This document shows positions 5,102-5,219 of a stretch of DNA of 5,219 nucleotides, in pieces. Within the stretch, counting starts at the first letter, position 1, and each line of letters starts with the position of its first letter. The stretch is from Cyanobacteria bacterium UBA8156 (GTDB lineage Bacteria > Cyanobacteriota > Cyanobacteriia > Pseudanabaenales > Pseudanabaenaceae). The stretch is from assembly GCA_003456125.1 (NCBI GenBank), contig DMPD01000130.1:1-5219 (forward strand), read 5' to 3'. Made by a program: the position numbers and the translations under genes. Below the pieces are notes generated by a model that made no database searches, was not told the DNA's origin, and was given only the letters and a program-made list of their open reading frames with translations.

Positions 5102-5219
5102 TTGCCCCAACGGGTTAACAAGTTCCGCACCAGCAATGCCACCGGGAACATCCCGGCCGCCAGCAAGGCGATCACGGGGCCGGTGGGCAAGTTGGTGTAG
5201 AAACTCAGGTACAATCCGC
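5095..5219 (-). CDS. C-terminal end of an ABC-3 family metal ABC transporter permease
   Basis: Only the last 40 residues are present, beginning GLYLSFYTNLPTGPVIALL and ending LLTRWGKG. The pattern GLYLSxxxxLPTGPxI, followed by a hydrophobic helix (about residues 14-31) and a short basic tail, is the end of ZnuB/MntB-type permeases, which pass zinc or manganese across the plasma membrane with an ATPase and a solute-binding protein. The metal cannot be read from this fragment. The gene converges on scpA, and its other transporter genes would lie beyond the right edge. The reading frame was translated by hand; the family call rests on a short stretch. Confidence 0.7.
   Translation of the reverse strand, partial: GLYLSFYTNLPTGPVIALLAAGMFPVALLVRNLLTRWGKG

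Overview
The window looks like chromosomal DNA of a cyanobacterium. Nine copies of the palindrome GCGATCGC (HIP1), typical of cyanobacterial genomes, occur in 5.2 kb. The proteins fit too: a cyanobacterial-type SecG, a short kleisin ScpA, a DUF3120 membrane protein, a Uma2 (DUF820) protein and a SufC ATPase. No rRNA, tRNA, CRISPR array, insertion sequence or phage gene was recognised. Nearly all of the window is coding, in eight genes, two of them cut by the window edges.

Left part, minus strand, read from 1942 down to 1: secG (protein-export channel subunit), a Uma2-family nuclease-like protein with a long heptad-repeat tail, a small secreted protein of unknown function whose start overlaps the end of the Uma2 gene by 11 bases, and the first half of sufC (Fe-S cluster assembly ATPase), cut at the left edge. 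The first three are tightly packed (16-base gap, then an overlap) and probably share a transcript. sufC follows after 36 bases and may have its own promoter, with a TACAAT box at 443-448.

The 194 bases between 1943 and 2136 separate secG from a divergent gene. They hold a 10-bp stem-loop directly in front of the secG start.

Right part, plus strand, 2137-5025: a GT4-type glycosyltransferase, a DUF3120 multi-pass membrane protein with an apparent TTG start, a two-helix LapA-domain (DUF1049) membrane protein, and scpA (segregation and condensation protein A). lapA and scpA are only 2 bases apart and share a likely promoter at 3940-3967. At the right edge, the C-terminal end of an ABC-3 family metal-transport permease converges on scpA from the minus strand.

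The genes are mostly housekeeping: protein export, Fe-S biogenesis, envelope or sugar chemistry, and chromosome condensation. I see no convincing new multi-gene system. The points most worth a second look are the stem-loop masking the secG start, the Uma2 and secreted-protein pair placed between secG and sufC, the absence of sufB beside sufC, and the lapA-scpA coupling.
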